Below are positions 11,458-24,007 of a DNA stretch of 64,000 bases, in pieces; position 1 is the first letter of the stretch, and each line of letters opens with the position of its first letter. The notes beneath the pieces were generated by a model. The model did no database searches. It saw nothing but the letters and a program-made list of their open reading frames with translations, and was not told the origin of the DNA. This DNA comes from Sporobolomyces roseus (lineage: Eukaryota; Basidiomycota; Microbotryomycetes; Sporidiobolales; Sporidiobolaceae). The DNA is taken from assembly GCA_016617785.1 (NCBI GenBank), contig JADILM010000005.1, positions 1,798,001 through 1,862,000 on the forward strand, read 5' to 3'. The position numbers and the translations under genes were made by a program.

Positions 11458-14400
11458 ATGCTCTACGCACGCTCCACACTCGTTTCGCCCCTCTCGCTCT
11501 TCATCCTCCTCCTCCGACTCGTTCCTCTCGCCTCAGCATCCATCTTCTCCTGTCTCGGAGGATCAGTTTACGTCGTCGCCCATCCAGACGATGATCTCCT
11601 CTTCCAAGCTCCCGACCTTCAAACCGACGTCAGCGGGAACAATTGTATCACTGTGGTTTTCTTGACAGCGGGAGATTCGGGAACAAATTCGGGTTATGCG
11701 AAGAGTCGGGAAGCGGGAAGTGCGGCTGCTTATGCTCAAATGGCTGGAACTCCAAATGCTTACACTGCGTGAGCTCAAATCCTACTCCTCTCTGCGTGAA
11801 AGCTCGACTGATGAACGAGGATTGTGTAGCGTTACCGCTATTCTGGGAGGTCAACCTGTCGTCGTCGAAACTTTGGTCGCAGCTCCTCGGATCCAAAGAG
11901 TCATGTTTCGATTGCCCGACGGAAATATGGACGGCACAGGCTTTCCTATCACTGGCTACCAATCACTTCGAGCGCTGTGAGTTATCTCCCACTGAAGTTT
12001 TGCAAAATCGAGATACTGACTCTCCCTTCTGAAACAGCTACTTCGGATCAATCTCAAACATCAACAGTCAAGATCTCGGTTCCTCTTTCACCCTCTCGAC
12101 TCTCCAACAAGCCTTATCAGAGATTATGGCAGCTCGTTTGCCCGACAGAGTTCGAACGCTCGACTACCTCTCCGAATTCGACTGCGGCGATCACTCTGAC
12201 CATCTCGCAACGGGAAAGATCACGGCTAGCATGGTCCGAAACGGAGCACCGGACGCTGCGTTCAGCGGTTATATCGGTTATGGAATCTCGAATTTCCCAC
12301 CGACAATGTCGACCAGCGATGCTTCATTCATTGCGAAGACCGACGCTTTCTTTGCGTACACTCCGTATGACTCGGCGGAATGCCAGTCGTTCTCTTCGTG
12401 CCTTGCTGCTGGGAGAGGTGAATCTTATTGGCTTCGAAGGTACGTCTTCTCTCCTTTCTTGTCCAATCTTCATTCGAGCTGATGCTTCCTCCGCTTTCGA
12501 TCTCGTAGACAATACGTTACTTCTTCTGCACTCGCTTTCGCTTCTTACGGTGGTAGTGCTCAAGTTCCAGTAACGCTTCCGAACGCAACAAATGTCGGTG
12601 AGTTCGCACTTTTCGCTTATCGACACACAACCTTGAGGTGCTGAAACAATCCTGTAATTCGACGTAGCTCGTTTCGGTCGAGCTTACTCGTCTTCGGAGA
12701 GACAAGTGTCACCTGCTAGTGCAGCGATCGATGGAGTCATCGGAGGGTCAGCTCTTCTCCTTGATCTTTTCGAGACTACTCGACAATACTGACGACTCAC
12801 TTCCGTCCCCATCCTTGCTCGAATAGATATCCCGGTAACTCTTCAGCTGAGTGGGAGTCGAATGGAGAGCAAACGACGGCTTGGTGGGGAATCTCGTGGG
12901 ATGAACCTTACAATATCACCTCCGTCCGTCTCGGAACCGATTCTTGCTCTTTCTATTCACCAATCACGATACTGACAAGCTCTCACTCATGTAGATCGTG
13001 CTGTACGATCGACCGAACGTCGACGACTGGATCACAGGATGTACTCTCACTTTCTCGGACGGATCGACTGTCCCCGTTGGAGCACTCGCAAATGATGGCT
13101 CAGCGACTCTCGTTACTCTTCCTGGTTCAGTCGTCACCTCGATGATCGTCGTCGCCGTTACTTCAGTCGGTCTGCCTTCTCCCAACATCGGTCTCTCAGA
13201 ATTCAAAGCATTCGGCACGCTCTGTTCGGATTGTCCCATCGGTAACACCTTCGGAAACTCTTCGACTACGACGACGACGAGTGGAGGAACCGCAAGTGGT
13301 TACGACGCAAATGCGAATCTTGCGAGGTTGGGAGTAGCGAGAGCTTCATCTTGGCCTGCTACTCAACCACCTCAACGTGCGATCGACGGAGTCATCTCGG
13401 GATATCCGAGGAACTCGTCAGCGGAATGGTCAACGGTTTCTCAAACGGTTGGAGCTTGGTTGAATGTTTCGTGGGATTCTTACTATCTCGTCGATCGAAT
13501 CATTCTACATGTGCGCTTCAGCTCTCTACTTGTCGAATTGCTGAGATATATTGATACTGATGAGAGGAAGAGATGAGATCTATAGGATCGACCAAACTCG
13601 AACGATTGGATTACGGGAGGAAAAGTTGGTTTCGATGATGGAACCGTTGTCCCGATCACTTCGCTCAACAACGCTGGACTCGCTACTACCTACGATCTCG
13701 CTACTCCAGTCAACATGTCGAGTCTCAAATTCACCGTCACTTCAGCAGGACCTTCGAGTGGAAACGTCGGCTTAGCTGAACTCATCGTTTCGTACTCTCA
13801 ACCTCAAACACCGATTCTCAAAGCAAACTTCACGGATCCTCAACCTGTCGCCGGAGGTACTCAATTGCCGTTCGACACTTCGACAGATCTCGCTCGAAAT
13901 GCAACTGCGAAAGCATCGAGTTCTTTCACAGGTCAAGGTCCCGACAAGGCTATCGACGGATTCATCGGTGGATACACTCCGGAAGGTGGACTTGGATCCC
14001 AGGAATGGGCATCTTATCGAGAGAAAGATGGAGCTTGGATCAAACTTACTTGGCCTTATGGAATTACTGTCAATCAAGTCGTTCTCTACGTAAGCATCCT
14101 TTCCTTGCGCTTTTCATGCATGCAACTGACTTGCTCGTTGACTCTCAACAGGATCGCCCGAATTTGGCTGATCAAATCACGGGAGGAACTCTGCGATTCG
14201 AAGATGGATCTCTGATCGACACTGGTCCTCTCGAAAATGATGGATCTCCTACAAATATCTCAGTTCCTGCAATCAGTACTACGACAATCTACTACGTTGT
14301 GGATTCGGTTTCGAGCACTTCTTCAAGCGTTGGACTGAGTGAATTTGTCGTTTATGGTTCGATCAAGTGAGTCAATTCATTCTCTGTTTCGAGCTGCTAT

Positions 14401-17400
14401 GAAGGCGATCTGACGTTTCTGCGCTCTTAGTCCTGTCGACAACTCGACTCTCGCCGCGAACTCGACTGCGAACTTCACGACAATCGACGCAGGCTCAGCA
14501 TCTTTACCTGTTCCGAAAGGCATCAACTTCGCTCTCAGCTCTACGGCTTGGGGTTCTACCGCGAATCCGGGTCAAGGCGGTGCGAAGGCTATTGACGGAT
14601 TCGTGAATGGTTACAAAGAGAGTGGAAATGGAGATTACACGAAGGAATGGGCAACGAATGAAGGAATCGGTGCTTTCTTGACGCTCAAATGGACCGTCCC
14701 TGTCGTCGTCTCGTCTGTAGTCCTCTATGATCGACCGAATCTCGGCGACAACATTCTCGGAGGCCGAATCACCTTCTCTGATCGCTCGACCTATACAACT
14801 TCAGCTCTCCCGAACGATGGTTCAGCTTTCATAGTACCGATCAACAATGTCACGACATCTTCGCTTACCTTCCTAGTCACGAACGTCAGCTCGACAACGG
14901 GTAACGTCGGTTTAGCTGAGATTCAAGTTTTCGGTTCAGTCTCGTGAGTTTTCCCCTCACTCGCGCATCTCATATACAGCATCGCTGATCGAGTTATCTC
15001 GAGCTATCAGTGCGTACAACTCGACTGCATTCGCAACGGGAAGCACGTTACTCGCCGTTCCGGAATCCCCAAATCTCGCTCTCAACTCGACTGCCGTAGC
15101 TTCTTCTTCAGCCTCGGGACAAGGCGCTTCTAAAGCGATCAACGGAGTCATCAACGGGTACAAGGAGGATGGTAGTGGAGATGGATATCAAGAGGTGCGT
15201 TTCGAAGCTCTTTACTCGAGCTATTCCTCCAGCGTTGCTGATCGATACCATTTCGTGCTGTCGTAGTGGGCAAGTGCGAATCAGAAAGCAGGAGCTACGA
15301 CCAAACTCAGCTGGCCAGGTTCTATCAACGTGTCGAGCGTTGTTCTGTACGATCGACCGAATTCGAACGATCAGATCACTTCGGGAACTCTCGTTTTCGA
15401 TGATGGTTCGAGCTACACCGTCGGAACCCTACCGAATAATGGAGCGCACTTCTTCATTCCGATCAACAACGTCGTTACAAAGTCTATCTTGTTTACGGTG
15501 ACGGGAGTCAGTTCGTCGACGGGAAGTGCAGGGTTGAGCGAATTCGAAGTTTACGGTTCACCTTTGTGAGTCTCCTCTCAGCCTTCGATTCAGTGCTGCT
15601 GACTGACGGATTGCTGTTCTCTGCTTGTCAGGTATTCGATCGCAGCCCCCCAAGGTTCTGCTTCACTACCTGTGCCAGCAACTCCAAATCTTGCCCTCGA
15701 GGCAGTTGCAAATGCTTCGACAGCAGCAAACGGACAATCAGCCTCGAAAGCTATCGACGGATTCATCAATGGGTACAAGGAGAATGGCTTGGGTGATTAC
15801 TCGAAAGAGGTTTGCTGTTCTCTCTTCCGACTCTCATTCGAGACGACTGACGATCTCTTCTTCGCCCTGCGCAGTGGTCTACTGTCTCTCAAGGAGCTGG
15901 AGCGACGATCACTCTCAGTTGGCCTTACCGAGTAAAGGTTTCGTCAGTCGTTCTCTATGATCGACCGAATCTCAGCGATCAGATCACTTCGGCATTACTG
16001 CTCTTCGACGACGGATCGATTTACCCTGTCGAGACTCTCCCGAACAATGGTACTGCATACGTTGTCCCCATCGATAACGTCGCAACGGAAACGATAACGC
16101 TCAAAATCACTGGAGTCAGCTCAAGTACCGGTTCTGTGGGATTGGCGGAATTCCGAGTCTTCGGATCCATCCTGTGAGCTTCAACGTATCTCTGTCACCT
16201 GTTTGATACTCAGATATCTCTCCCTACAGCGCCTCAACGAATTCGACTTCACCTCCTGGTTCCTCTTCGTTCCCTGTTCCCACTTCTCCCAACCTCGCTC
16301 TCAACGCTACCGCTCTCGCTTCGAGCGCTTCGAATGGACAAGGCGCTCTCAAGGTGAATGATGGATACGTCAACGGATATAAGGAAGATGGGACTGGTGA
16401 CTCAAGTCGAGAAGTGCGTCCTCTTCCTCTTCTTTCCGCCCTATTTCGTCGCGAGCTCATATTGTCGTCTTCTCTCTGTAGTGGGCGAGTTTGAATCAAG
16501 GTGTAGGGGCTACGATCAAACTTACTTGGCCGGGATCGATCAACGTTTCGAGCGTCGTTCTGTACGATCGACCCAACGGAAACGATCAAATCACCTCCGG
16601 CACTCTCCGCTTCGACGATGGTTCGACCTTCGCTGTCAGATCGCTTCCAAACGATGGCTCACACTTCTTGGTGCCGATTGGAAACGTCGTAACGAAATCT
16701 GTCCTTTTCACAGTGACTGGAGTCAGCTCGTCAACTGGTAGCGTGGGATTAAGCGAATTGGAAGTTTACGGTACCTCACTGTGAGTCTCTCCATCAACTG
16801 TGTTGGACCTCGAACTGACACTCTCTCCTCGATGTAGCTATTCTATCGTTGCGGCAGACCCGAGTTATTCATATTTACCTGTACCAACTTCACCCAATTT
16901 GGCACTTGATGCTGTCGCTACCGCCTCTACATCTTCGCCCGGTCAAGGAGCTGCGAAAGCGAACGACGGATTCATCAACGGATACAAAGAGGATTATTCG
17001 GGAGATTACACTAAGGAGGTGAGTCAAGATTCCCTTTGATCGAAATCCTTCCATGCGCTGACTCTCATTGAACCCCCTACTTAGTGGTCGAGTGCTTCGC
17101 AAGGTGTCGGCGCAACCCTGACCCTCACTTGGCCTTCGAGCGTCAACGTTTCTTCAGTCGCTCTTTACGATCGACCCAACCTCGGTGACCAAATTACCTC
17201 GGCTCTCCTGCTCTTCCCCGATGGCTCAATCTATTCCGTTGGGTCTCTGCCGAATAATGGCTCCGCTCTTGTCGTTCCGATCAACAACATCGTTACAAAA
17301 TCGGTTACTCTGAAAGTCACTGGCGTGAGCTCGACTACCGGATCTGTTGGTCTCGCCGAGTTCCAGGTCTTCGGTTCTATTCTGTACGCGGCTGTTTGAC

Positions 17401-20400
17401 TCATTATCCTCTACTCGAGACTGATCCCGTTCTTCTTTCAGCTCGAACTCGACCTTGCCTGCTGGATCCGACTCACTCCCTGTTCCCACAACGCTCAATC
17501 TCGCACCCAACGCTACGGCCTCTTCATCAAGCGCGGGTGAAGGTCAATCTGCGAACAAGGCGAACGATGGAATCGTCAACGGCTACAAAGAGGACGGTTC
17601 CGGAAGCTACCTCAACGAGGTAAGCTTACCTTTCACTTCTTCGTAAACGTCTGATGAATCAAATTGACCTCTCGGAATCACTCGCTATACAGTGGGCATC
17701 TTCAGGAGAAGGTATCGGAGCGACGCTCTCCCTCGTTTGGCCCGCTCCCGTCGTCGTCTCAGATCTGGTCTTTTACGATCGACCGAATTTGAATGATCAA
17801 GTGACGGCAGGACGTGTCCTCTTCTCGGATGGTTCGATCTACTCGATTGGAGCTCTCCCGAATAACGGATCTGCTTTCGTCGTCCCAGTCAACAATATTT
17901 TGACGGATTCGCTACTTTTCACGGTTACCGGAGTGAGCGCCTCTACTGGCAGTGTCGGACTCGCTGAGCTGGCAGTCTACGGATCATTCTACTCGTAAGC
18001 TTTCTAATGTAAAACTTCTCTGCGAATCGATTTATTGAACTCTTTTTTCTCCGCAGGAACACCTCGGTAATCGCCAATTCAACCTTGACGAACTCCACGC
18101 TCGTCAGCAACTCTACCATCATCGGAAACTCTACGCTCGAAAGTAACTCGACTCTGACGAACAATTCGACACTCCTCGGAAATTCGACCCTCGCAGATAA
18201 TTCGACTCTTATCGGCAACTCAACTCTTCTCGGCAACTCGACGCTTATCGGAAACACGACCATCGCCGACAACTCGACACTCGCTGACAACTCGACCCTC
18301 ATCGGCAATTCTACTCTCGCTGGAAACTCTACTGTCCTTCTTCCGAATAACTCCACCCTCCTCCCGAACTCGACTATCGACACAAACTCTACTCTACTCG
18401 ACGGTAATTCCACTTTGTCTGATCCCAATTCGACTTCGACCTATCCAAACTCTACTTACATCGATACGAATTCTACCCTCTTCGATTCGAATTCGACCCT
18501 CGCCAATTCGACCTCGACACTGCTACCGAATTCGACAGTTCCCGACAACTCGACCATTTACACGAATGGAACTCTCGCTGGAAACACGACGCTTCTCGGC
18601 AACAGCACTTCAGAAGGAAACGCAACAAGCACGGAATCGAGCTTAACGCTTCTACCGACGGGCACTGTCGATTCGAACAGTACTCTCCCTTCGAATGCAA
18701 CTCTCGAGTCGAATGGAACGATCTCGTCCGATCTACCCTTACCGACCAATTCTTCTTCTACGAGGTGAGCTCGACTTTCGAATTGTGCGGTCTTCCCAAC
18801 TGACACTCATCTCCCGTAGTCTCAACTCTACTGAACCGACAAGTACGGTAGCAAGTGAGGATACATCGACATTACCGACTTCCCTCTTCCCGAATGCGAC
18901 AGTCTCTTTCAGCTCCGAACTACCTTGGGTCACTGGCAATTCGACCGAATTCAATGCGACGTCTACCCTCGACAATGGCACAATCTATCCGACTGCGACA
19001 GCCAGCACGAGCTCGACGCTCGAGACCACGGATTCTTCCTCTTCCCTATCTCCCTCAGAAGCTTCCTCAACCGCCGGAAGTTCCTCCGCTTCGCAAGCGG
19101 CTTCGAATCTCGAACCAACTACAGGAGTGAATGCTACCTCGACTATCGATAGCGTATCGGCATCAGTCACCAGCTCGTCGAGCGTATCTTCCTCGCTAGA
19201 AAGTGGAGGAGCGAACTCGACGCATTCAGATTTCTCGATGCCGACTTCAACAACCGATCCTTCCCCCTCTTCAGCGACTAGCTCGTGAGCACTCTCTATT
19301 ACGAAGCAAGTGACTGACTGCTGATCTTACTCTGTTCCTTTCACAGTTCATCAGCGGAGATCAATCAGGAGTCGCCGATCGTTAATCTCGCCAATTTCGC
19401 CAAAGTCGCTGCTTCTTCCTTCGTCAAGGAGTCACCCCCTTCCGGAGTTATTGACGATGTCATCGGATCTACAGCGCCTTCGAGCGAGTGGGTTGCCGGA
19501 GGTATTTCGCCGGGTAGTTGGATCGAACTTTCGTGGTCCGAAAAGTACCTGATTCGACAAGTCGTTCTCTTCGGTCGAGCCGATACCAACAACGTGGTCA
19601 CATCCGGCGTTCTCTCTTTCTCCGACGGTACGGTGCTCATGGTCAACAACACAATCTCATCGAAAGGTTCAATCGTTTCGCTCGGAGACGGACTATGGGC
19701 GTCGACTGTTCGCTTCACGACTCTCGGTACTTCGGGTACTTCGAAGTCAGTTGGTCTGTCCGAGATCCAAGCCTGTAAGTCCATTGTCGCTTTCTCACTT
19801 GCGATGAGAACACACAAGCTAAACGTTCATCTTTCGAATAGTCGAGAACGAAGCAGTCGGGCAGCAGTTCACCGCTACCATGGACAACGTCGTGTCCGCC
19901 ACTGTCGAGGAGGTCGTTTCACAGTTCAAGGCTCAAGCAGAATCGACTACGCAGCCGACAGCATCTCCAGTTTCAACCCCCGAACCTTCCCTCTCTCCGA
20001 GTAGCTCCGCTCCATCTTCTCTGACCTCGGACTCGATCAGCGCCGGATCTTCGATGGCCCTTTCCTCTTCCTCAATCTCGACAAGCGGATCAGTATCATC
20101 GAGTGAACCTTCTTCATATCGAGCCACAAGTACCTCGGTTTCTGCGAGCGATTCCTCCTCCTCCTCGTCGAGCTCGAGCCTGGCGTCCCAATCAAGCAGC
20201 GTATCATCCTCAATCTCCGCAACCTCTTCCATCTCCTCAGCAATGTCCTCAGCACCCTCGACCATTCTCGTATCTTCGACTGCTACATCTTCCTCGACCG
20301 GAAGTTCTACTCTCCAATCTCAATCTTCAACCCCATCGAGCTCCCCCCCTTCCTCCTCTCGTCCCGCCTCCTCGACAGCATCTTCCTCAACACCAAGCTC

Positions 20401-21384
20401 TGCCTCTCAACCTCAATCCTCTACCGCATCAACTTCTGCACGATCTTCATCCGCCTCAGTTTCCGCCGTAGCGAGCACAACTCCTCGACCTCAATCGTCC
20501 ACGTCGTCAAGCTCCGTTCGAGCCTCTTCCTCCTCTTCCTCATCGGTCAGATCGTCTTCATCCTCGACTTCCAGCAGCAAAAGCTCGTCGATTTCTTCGG
20601 CGATTCCATCAAGCTCGTACGTCTTCTCTTTTTTCGAGTATCTTTATGGATTTCAACTGATGCTTCCTACTGCACGCAGAAGCAAGATGGTGACGTCGAC
20701 CAAGGCTTCCAGTACTTCGGCAGCACCTACAGCTACAGGACTTCCGAAAGCTCCTCTCACCGGTGCAACGGTCAATATCGCTCGAATTGCCGGCACAGTA
20801 GCAACCGCTTCTTCAAACATTCCCAGCTCTCCTGCTTCAGGTGTCATCGATGGAAAGATTGGAGGGTTATCGCTACTGGGATTGGGGAAAGCGGCGGAAG
20901 AATGGGTTGCGGCGGGAACTTCTCCTCAGTGGATTGAGCTAAAATGGACCAAGCAATACTTCATGCGCAAGATCGTACTCTATGGTAGAGTCAACTCGCT
21001 CAACACCGTTACCTCTGGAGTTCTATCGTTCTCGGATGGTACAATCATCAAAGTTTCCGGTTCAATCTCATCGACGGGTTCGATCGTCTCCCTCGGAAGC
21101 GGGATCTACGCTTCGAGTGTTCGCTTCACTACTGCTGGAACATCACTCACTTCGACGAGCGTAGGACTCTCCGAGATTGAAATTTGCGAGTGTTCTTTTT
21201 CTTCTTTACCTTCGCAGTTTGATCTTCTTTCGTTCCGTGCTCCAAATACGCAAAGAAGCTCACGATTCCTTTCGCACGAATGAAAACAGTCAACGTCGCT
21301 GCTCCTACGACAGGATTGATTGGGCTGATTGGCAACGTTGTTGGATCAACGATTGGAGGTGTTCTCAACCTTCTCGGATTCTAG
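11458..21384 (+). CDS. Giant secreted PIG-L deacetylase with 11 galactose-binding-like modules
   Basis: Tandem paralogue of the preceding giant. The 26 inferred exons sum to 8253 bases (2750 residues) with every phase consistent; the last three are 19842-20616, 20680-21185 and 21290-21384. Signal peptide and PIG-L domain occupy ~1-286, with AHPDDD and CGDHSDH. Nine binding-like modules follow up to ~1757. Then come an NST sequon ladder (~1760-1970), mucin-like Ser/Thr stretches, module 10 (~2150-2290), a very Ser-rich linker (~2310-2545), module 11 (~2570-2719) and the hydrophobic tail. Modules 5-9 are each encoded by two exons split just before the Trp of the EWAS-like motif. Unusual splice sites: donors GTCCGT at 12924 and GTTTGC at 15810, and GC at 21186. 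Role inferred: extracellular or wall-bound deacetylation of an amino-sugar polymer. Confidence 0.83.
15011..17994 (+). repeat. Five tandem two-exon module units (~600-base period)
   Basis: Unit starts at 15011, 15632, 16230, 16838 and 17442, spaced about 598-621 bases. Each unit is exon a (178-184 bases), an intron at the same codon before Trp (phase 0), exon b (299-302 bases), then a linker intron (phase 2). Both exon sizes and intron positions repeat, so whole genomic units were copied. Confidence 0.88.
18073..18630 (+). repeat. NST/NGT sequon array
   Basis: Coding repeat of period 15 bases, consensus xxNST (LIGNSTLLGNSTL style), one sequon per five residues for about 180 residues. It is the counterpart of the array in the upstream paralogue, but with Ser instead of Gly in the middle of most sequons. 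Confidence 0.85.
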
Positions 21385-21673
21385 GGATTTCCCTTTCTTC
21401 CTCTCCTCTCCTCCTCCTCTTCTCCTTGGTGTATATCTCTCGCTTCGTCTCTCTCACCTATACCCCTACACTCTCGTTGTTCTCCATTGTCGTTCCATTG
21501 CAATACCTCTCATCTGTTTGCTTAGCAAGGAAAGGGGTTCGAGGCGAGGGAAGCGAAACACCGAAATCTTCTCAAACTCCGAAGGGGTTCCATTGTTCTT
21601 CTTCTCTCATCTCTTCTACTCCTCTCCTTTCCCCCTCGAATACTCTACGAGGGGGCTACAACCATCCTGCACC

Positions 21674-23534
21674 ATGTCCTATCAACCTCTCGACCCTACA
21701 CCTTCAACAAGCAGCAGCAAGAGTTCAATCACTTCTTCTCAACTCCGCAAATGGAGACCCTTCGTTCTTCTAGCAGCTACAGCACTCCTTCTGATCGCTC
21801 TCATCCCGACTGGATCCTACACGCCTCTCACAACAGCAGCTCACGATTTGATTCACCTGGAGAAGTTTTCGCGAAATGAGGGAAATCCGACGATAGCAGT
21901 AGCAGAAATGCAGGCTTTGACAAGCTTGATGGCCAAGGTGAGTTTATATGACAGTCAACTACTCTTCGTGACAGTCTCAGCGCTATAGGAGAGGTAGAGA
22001 GGTGAGACGGAGTTCCGGGCAAAGCGAAGGGGTGAAACATTCAATTCAAACCCAAGGCTTATGGGATAACGTCGTGAAGGCGATCTAGTAGTGGACTTAC
22101 TGACGTGAAAGCTCGTCGGAAACAGGCGGGAAGAGCTTGCGGGTGGGCTCATGGTCAACCACATCGAGAACACACAACTTCACCTTACGGATGGGCACTC
22201 GAAACTCCCCCAGATTCACCTTACTTCCTCACCGAATCAGATCAGTACTCTCTCGACCACATCCTGACGACAAGAGTCCTTTCGTACGCGAATCGAGTCC
22301 CACTTCTCTCGACAAATCCTCCTCCCGATTTCATTTTCCTTCCCGTCCTTTCTCAACTCTGGTCGAATCCATGGGGCTGCCCAGATCCGAATCTCCTGTA
22401 CGCGATCGAGCGAACGACACAACTACTTCGAGAAATCACAGCTCAAATCGGACCTTCTCCCTATCCTCGAATCATTCTCCCTATTGCGACGATTCGGAGT
22501 AATCTCGAACGGAGTGTCTTTACACCGGAGCTTATGGAGGAACTGAAGGATAGCGTTATTGTCGTTTCGATCGAGAACGCTCTCAAAACGAATGAAGAGG
22601 GCATGAACTATACTATCGATCTACCTTGTGAGCTTTTCTTCCTGTGATTCGACTTGTTTCGCTTCGCTGACTTTGAATCGATTCAACAGATCCGACTGCT
22701 TTCCATCTTTCCCTCGACCAGAACGACTCTCGCTCGACTCTCAACGACGATCTCCTCACTCGTGACAGACCTTACCTCCTAAACTACGCCGCTTCGACCA
22801 CACATCCTTGGGGCGCATCGGCCCTTGAACGATTCAACGGATTCGCCCTACGAGCAGCACTTCACAAAGAGTTCGCCTCTTACAACACTCGACCCGGTCA
22901 GAAACCATCCGACTCTCGAATTCTTTACGACGAAATCACGAACGCGATGGACGGAGCCCAGAATCTCACCATGTTCCACGAGCACATGGCCGAGTCGGTC
23001 TTCTGTCCCATGCCAGCCGGAGACTCGCCCTCTCGACGAGCGTTCTACGAAGCTCTACTCCTCGGTTGCATTCCCGTCGTTTTCCGCCAACACTCTTACG
23101 GTCGACTCTTCCCTTCTTCCCCCGACATCAACGACATCTCGAAATACACCGTATTCATCGACGAGAACGACCTCATCCTTGAAAATGGCCCCTCCCTCAT
23201 CTCTCGCCTCGAATCGATCACTCCCTCTCAGATTCGCAAGATGCAACAACACATCCATCTTATCTCACCTCGACTTCAATGGTCTCTTCCAACCGAGCAA
23301 GAATGGTTCGCATCAGATCCTTGGACCGACAAGGAGGATCAAGCGAAGATTCCAGAAGCAGCAAAGTTATTCAATTTGACGGAAACAAGGGAGAAGGAGC
23401 GAGTGACCCCGCCGACCGAGGACGCGTTCACGACGTTCTTGAAGGAGCTTAGATACATAAGAGATGGGAGATGGAAGAAGGGTTATGCTGTCGATTTGAG
23501 ACCGGATCCTCTCGAGGAATTGGGCGAAGCTTAG
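21674..23534 (+). CDS. Exostosin/GT47-like glycosyltransferase, type II membrane protein
   Basis: Three exons (21674-21937, 22126-22627, 22690-23534) give about 536 residues. A single membrane anchor (WRPFVLLAATALLLIALIP, ~residues 27-47) is followed by a luminal domain. That domain carries exostosin-family features: FIFLPVLSQLWSN, the block RDRPYLL, and the late motif FCPMPAGDSPSRRAFYEAL followed by GCIPVVF, the usual nucleotide-sugar binding signature of GT47. Known: GT47 proteins add glucuronate, galactose, xylose or GlcNAc in the Golgi; the donor here cannot be read. Intron 1 (188 bases) is long for this window, so a missed short exon is possible. It lies 290 bases downstream of the deacetylase gene on the same strand. 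Confidence 0.75.
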
Positions 23535-24007
23535 TTGGAAGTTTGACGTTTGTTGTATTCGTTTGTATCTTTGTCTTTCGGTATCATCTTCATATCCGTA
23601 TTTATATCACTGCATTGCATAGAATCTGAACGAGCGGAATTCTCGAGTGCGAAAAACGAAGTTGCGAGGTTACTCTCAAACACTTCACTCCACATCAATT
23701 GATCGACTCTAGCTCGATACGGTACCGACATAAGGCTATCTATAACACTCCTCGACTCAGTCTCACGCATCCAAGGCAGTTCTCGCTCTTCCCGAATCAA
23801 GTGAACTTTCCATCTCGGATTACGTTTCTCGCCTTTCGACTGGAGCTAGACGTATTCGAGCGTAGTGGACAAGGTTTGTCTACTCTAAGGCTCTACCTAA
23901 AAGCTAGCTGACCTTGTCTCTCGCTATTTCGACAGCTTTCTTATCTCTTCGCTCGAACCTTTTCCACGTTATCCTCTCCCTCTCTCCTCTCGCACCTTCT
24001 AGTCGAT
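23535..24007. other. Intergenic
   Basis: 3' flank of the exostosin-like gene and 5' flank of the MYND gene. A CT-rich leader runs from about 23935 to 24000. Nothing else is seen. Confidence 0.5.

Noticed and set aside
19933..20255. Antisense acidic open frames opposite the Ser-rich linker of the second giant
   Set aside because: Reverse complement of Ser codons gives Glu/Arg-rich open frames; no independent support.
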